Below are positions 4,792-6,798 of a DNA stretch of 6,798 nt, piece by piece. Position 1 is the first letter of the stretch. Every line of letters begins with the position of its first letter. The DNA is from Planctomycetota bacterium. GTDB lineage: Bacteria; Planctomycetota; Phycisphaerae; WQYP01. The DNA lies in NCBI GenBank assembly GCA_021795535.1, contig JAJYPG010000068.1, forward strand, positions 1 to 6,798, in the 5' to 3' direction. A model generated the notes under the pieces. That model did no database searches, was not told where the DNA came from, and saw only the letters and a list, made by a program, of their open reading frames with translations. A program made the position numbers and the translations under genes.

Positions 4792-5541
4792 ATGCTGCGA
4801 GCAGTTCTATTTGATTTCGCCAACACTCTGGTGAGCTTCGGAAAAATTCGACCACTGGCGCTGTTTCCAGTGGCCGCCAAGGATACTTATCAGTATCTGC
4901 GCGGACGGAAGCACTCCGTGCCCGAATTCCAGGAATATGCGACCACCCACTTTCGGGCATTTCGTCGACGGTATATCTGGTCAGCCATAAGGCAGCGCGA
5001 TTTTGACGCGATGGATATGGTGGCCGGTGTTCTGGAGAAATTTGATATTCATATTCCAGCGGCGGAGCGCCGGGCGTTGGCGTGGCTGTGGTACAGGCCG
5101 GTGCTTCGGCAAACGCATGTGGAACCGGGCACATTGGAAATGCTGCGGGAATTGCGCGGCCGTGGTTTGAAGTTAGCGATAGTATCCAACACCTGCGCAC
5201 CGGGGATTTGCCTGGACCGCCATCTGGCCGAGGAGCATCTGCTGGAATTTTTTCCAACGCGCATTTATTCATCCAACACCATTTATCGCAAACCGCACCC
5301 GCATATTTTCCGCGCTGCGCTGCATGAGATGGGAGTTTCACCCGATCAGGCGATATTTGTTGGGGATCTGATTCGTGCCGATATTAAAGGTGGCCGCCGC
5401 ATGGGAATGACCACAGTGTGGAAACCCGCCAGCGCAGCCAAAAATCCCGCCAAACGTCATCAGCCGGACCACATTATTCGGAAAATAACGGACCTGCCAC
5501 GGGTAATTGATGGGCTGATGGAAATTCAGCCGCAATCGTAA
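4792..5541 (+). CDS. HAD-superfamily hydrolase with variant motif I (DFANT)
   Basis: The protein has 249 residues from ATG 4792. HAD motifs in order are: motif I LFDFANTL with nucleophile D8; motif II IVSNT with S132; motif III Lys K167 in YRKPHPHIF; motif IV FVGDLIRADIKGG with D192 and D197. The helical stretch between motifs I and II fits a C1 cap (about residues 18-105). The second motif I Asp, the general acid/base of phosphatases, is Ala10 here, so ordinary phosphatase chemistry is doubtful. Phosphonatases and dehalogenases also deviate at this place. The substrate is unknown. AAGGAG at 4774-4779 lies 12 bases before the ATG, somewhat far but usable. In-frame GTG 4693 would add 33 poorly structured residues before the first beta strand. 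The gene stands alone between a non-coding gap and convergent mutM. Confidence 0.85.
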   Translation: MLRAVLFDFANTLVSFGKIRPLALFPVAAKDTYQYLRGRKHSVPEFQEYATTHFRAFRRRYIWSAIRQRDFDAMDMVAGVLEKFDIHIPAAERRALAWLWYRPVLRQTHVEPGTLEMLRELRGRGLKLAIVSNTCAPGICLDRHLAEEHLLEFFPTRIYSSNTIYRKPHPHIFRAALHEMGVSPDQAIFVGDLIRADIKGGRRMGMTTVWKPASAAKNPAKRHQPDHIIRKITDLPRVIDGLMEIQPQS

Positions 5542-5572
5542 AGCATTTCGCGAATCAAGACAGATGACGCCT

Positions 5573-5632
5573 GACCTCAAGACCCAAAGCTGTAAAAAAT
5601 CCACAGAATCCCAGTGGGAAATTGTTGAGGTC
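5573..5632. repeat. 8-bp inverted repeat spanning the convergent HAD/mutM gap
   Basis: GACCTCAA (5573-5580) is the exact reverse complement of TTGAGGTC (5625-5632), with 44 bases between that include an inner hairpin (TCCC 5609-5612 with GGGA 5616-5619). Placement between two convergent stop codons suggests a shared 3'-end structure for both transcripts. Confidence 0.4.
5594..5617 (-). terminator. Probable terminator for mutM
   Basis: Read on the minus strand, CCAC (5617-5614) pairs with GTGG (5604-5601) around a 9-base loop. One A (5600) and then six T residues (5599-5594) follow. It begins 18 bases past the mutM stop. The stem is only 4 bp, and a competing TCCC/GGGA stem exists in the same place. 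On the plus strand there is no T-run, so the HAD gene would have to use the larger inverted repeat around it. Confidence 0.4.
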
Positions 5633-5634
5633 GA

Positions 5635-6471
5635 TCATTTTCCCTGGAGTGTGACACGACGTTTCTGGCAAAAGGGGCAAAAGACGGTGGTACGCGCGCT
5701 GACCAGAATGGATTTAAGAGGCCGACCACAACGTTGGCAGGGAAGTCCGCCGCGACCATAAACTTTCAGCCGTTTGGCGAAGCGTCCCTCCCGCATGGAG
5801 ACATTGCGATAATCACGCAGGGTGGTTCCTCCCATGCTCATGGATTGAGCCAGGACGGTTCCAATACACTTGACAAGCCGAGCTATTTGTTCCGTGGACA
5901 AGCGGTTGAGCATCTGCAGCGGATGAAGGTTCGCCATCCAGAGAGCTTCATCAATATAAATATTTCCCAGCCCGGCGACATCACGCTGCGAGAGCAGCGT
6001 GGCTTTGAGACGTCCGCCGGCGCGGTGCCAGCGGTGTAAATCCGCCGGGCCAAGGGCCAGGGCATCAACCCCAATACCCTTGTGAATATGTTTGTCGCGG
6101 GCCTGATCCATGGAGTCATGCAACCAGACTCCGCCAAAACGCCGTGGGTCCCGCACGCGAATTTGCCGCTGGGAATCAAGGGTGAAAATCAGATGGGTGT
6201 GTTTTTCACGGCCTCCGCCGGTTGGCTCGGCGGTAATCCGTCCGCTCATGCCCAAATGCAACACCAGTGTTTTTTCGTGGTCGAATCGGCAAAAAAGCCA
6301 TTTGCCATGGCGGTCGATGGCGATAACCTTGTGGCCCAGCAGATGGGGCATGGCATGAAGCCCTTCGCGGATATAATCTGGGCGCAAAATATCAATATGC
6401 GTAATTTTCGCCCCGACGAAAACGGGTATAAGCGTGCGACGCACTTCCTCAACTTCGGGTAGCTCAGGCAT
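5635..6471 (-). CDS. mutM: Formamidopyrimidine-DNA glycosylase / AP lyase
   Basis: MutM (Fpg) excises oxidised purines such as 8-oxoguanine and nicks the resulting abasic site in base-excision repair. The 278-residue protein begins MPELPEVEEV. Mature Pro2 is the Schiff-base nucleophile and Glu3 the acid, which fixes the start at 6471. A frame open 16 codons further upstream would mask Pro2 and is rejected. Lys57 (RHGKW), Met75 (HLGMSG), the DPRRFG loop at 108-113, GLGNIYIDEAL (167-177, Asn170) and a C-terminal zinc finger (C245, C248, C265, C268, with the conserved Arg260) are all present, so it should be active. No SD is visible before the start. The response-regulator gene ends 106 bases upstream on the same strand, so co-transcription is possible. 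The gene converges on the HAD gene. Confidence 0.97.
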   Translation of the reverse strand: MPELPEVEEVRRTLIPVFVGAKITHIDILRPDYIREGLHAMPHLLGHKVIAIDRHGKWLFCRFDHEKTLVLHLGMSGRITAEPTGGGREKHTHLIFTLDSQRQIRVRDPRRFGGVWLHDSMDQARDKHIHKGIGVDALALGPADLHRWHRAGGRLKATLLSQRDVAGLGNIYIDEALWMANLHPLQMLNRLSTEQIARLVKCIGTVLAQSMSMGGTTLRDYRNVSMREGRFAKRLKVYGRGGLPCQRCGRPLKSILVSARTTVFCPFCQKRRVTLQGK

Positions 6472-6577
6472 TTTTAACAACCAGAAGCAGCACGCTCCGG
6501 ACGTACCGTAAGCGGGCAATCACCATGACCTATTGGTTCTATAGCCGGCTGACCCGTGTGGGTGTCACCGGTGTGTC
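6472..6577. other. Gap between the response-regulator gene and mutM
   Basis: The 106 bases contain short palindromes: AGCCGGCT (6543-6550), ACCC-GTGT-GGGT (6552-6563), GGTG-T-CACC (6561-6569) and CACCGGTG (6566-6573). They cluster just past the response-regulator stop. No T-run follows on the minus strand, so termination there is not evident. No clear mutM promoter was found. Confidence 0.4.
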
Positions 6578-6798
6578 TCATGTGGTCGGCGCGGGCGCAG
6601 TATCCGGGGCCTCGGCCTTTGGTGGCGGATTAAGCAGCCGTTCCATGGAGGCCAGCAACCGATCCATGCGGAACGGCTTGTTCAGATAATCATCCACACC
6701 CAGAGATTCCGCATAAGTTTTATGCCGTGTTCCCAGATTACCGGTAATCATGATGACGTGGGGCTTGGTTCCCTTGGGTTTACGAGCCTTAATGCGTT
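6578..6798 (-). CDS. Response-regulator receiver domain protein, C-terminal part (5' end outside the window)
   Basis: Read on the minus strand, 73 codons are open from the window edge to TGA at 6580-6578. The peptide has PHVIMITG (beta-4 with the conserved switch Thr), YAESLGVDDYLNKPF (alpha-4/beta-5 with the conserved Lys-Pro), and a last helix MDRLLASMERLLN. This is the second half of a CheY-like receiver domain, and the phospho-acceptor Asp would lie outside the window. The chain ends in a Pro/Ala-rich tail of about 18 residues with no DNA-binding or enzymatic output domain after the receiver. It is therefore either a single-domain regulator or a protein whose receiver is C-terminal. The partner kinase and the process controlled are unknown. 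Confidence 0.88.
   Translation of the reverse strand, partial: RIKARKPKGTKPHVIMITGNLGTRHKTYAESLGVDDYLNKPFRMDRLLASMERLLNPPPKAEAPDTAPAPTT

Noticed and set aside
4577..5341. Long open frame (254 codons) on the minus strand
   Set aside because: It lies antisense to the clear HAD gene, is rich in Pro, Arg, Cys and Trp with no family pattern, and is explained as a codon-bias shadow.
6082..6462. Plus-strand frame of 126 codons opposite mutM
   Set aside because: mutM on the other strand has every catalytic motif intact; this is its shadow.

Overview
The window carries six protein genes, two of them cut by its ends, in moderately GC-rich bacterial DNA. It looks chromosomal: all recognisable genes are housekeeping or ion-homeostasis types, and there is no transposase, integrase, tRNA, rRNA or CRISPR array. 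A large B12-dependent ribonucleotide reductase with a Cys-rich tail, sparse Shine-Dalgarno sequences, a GTG start and roomy intergenic gaps would fit a bacterium of the Planctomycetes/Verrucomicrobia kind. This is an impression from gene types and style, not a phylogenetic result.

Layout. Positions 2-841 (+) are the C-terminal third of a class II ribonucleotide reductase (NrdJ). A 566-base non-coding gap follows. It holds a good intrinsic terminator with an eight-T run, a 10-bp inverted repeat around that terminator, several small GC hairpins, a TTAGC-N5-GCTAA dyad, and a sigma70-like promoter pointing at the next gene. Positions 1408-4357 (+) form a probable three-gene operon: an Nramp/SLC11-type transporter, a soluble protein with a PRC-barrel-like region, an MgtE N-terminal domain and two CBS domains, and a 68-residue single-span membrane protein. 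A second gap (4358-4791) holds GC hairpins, a strong SD in front of an ATG-TAG start-stop pair, and a weak -10 box. Positions 4792-5541 (+) encode a HAD-family hydrolase. It converges on mutM (6471-5635, -), a complete formamidopyrimidine-DNA glycosylase. Upstream of mutM on the same strand is the C-terminal half of a response-regulator receiver domain (6798-6578, -), cut by the window edge.

The most interesting part is the operon at 1408-4357. The transporter keeps the metal-binding Asp of Nramp helix 1 but lacks the Asn of that motif and the selectivity Met and His of helix 6. This is the pattern expected of Nramp-related magnesium transporters rather than Mn/Fe importers. The next gene supplies the cytosolic Mg2+-sensing half of an MgtE channel (N domain plus CBS pair) without any channel. 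Together they suggest a split Mg2+ transport system in which an MgtE-type sensor controls an Nramp-type carrier in trans, perhaps with the small membrane protein as an accessory. The physical pairing is visible in the sequence; the functional coupling is inference.
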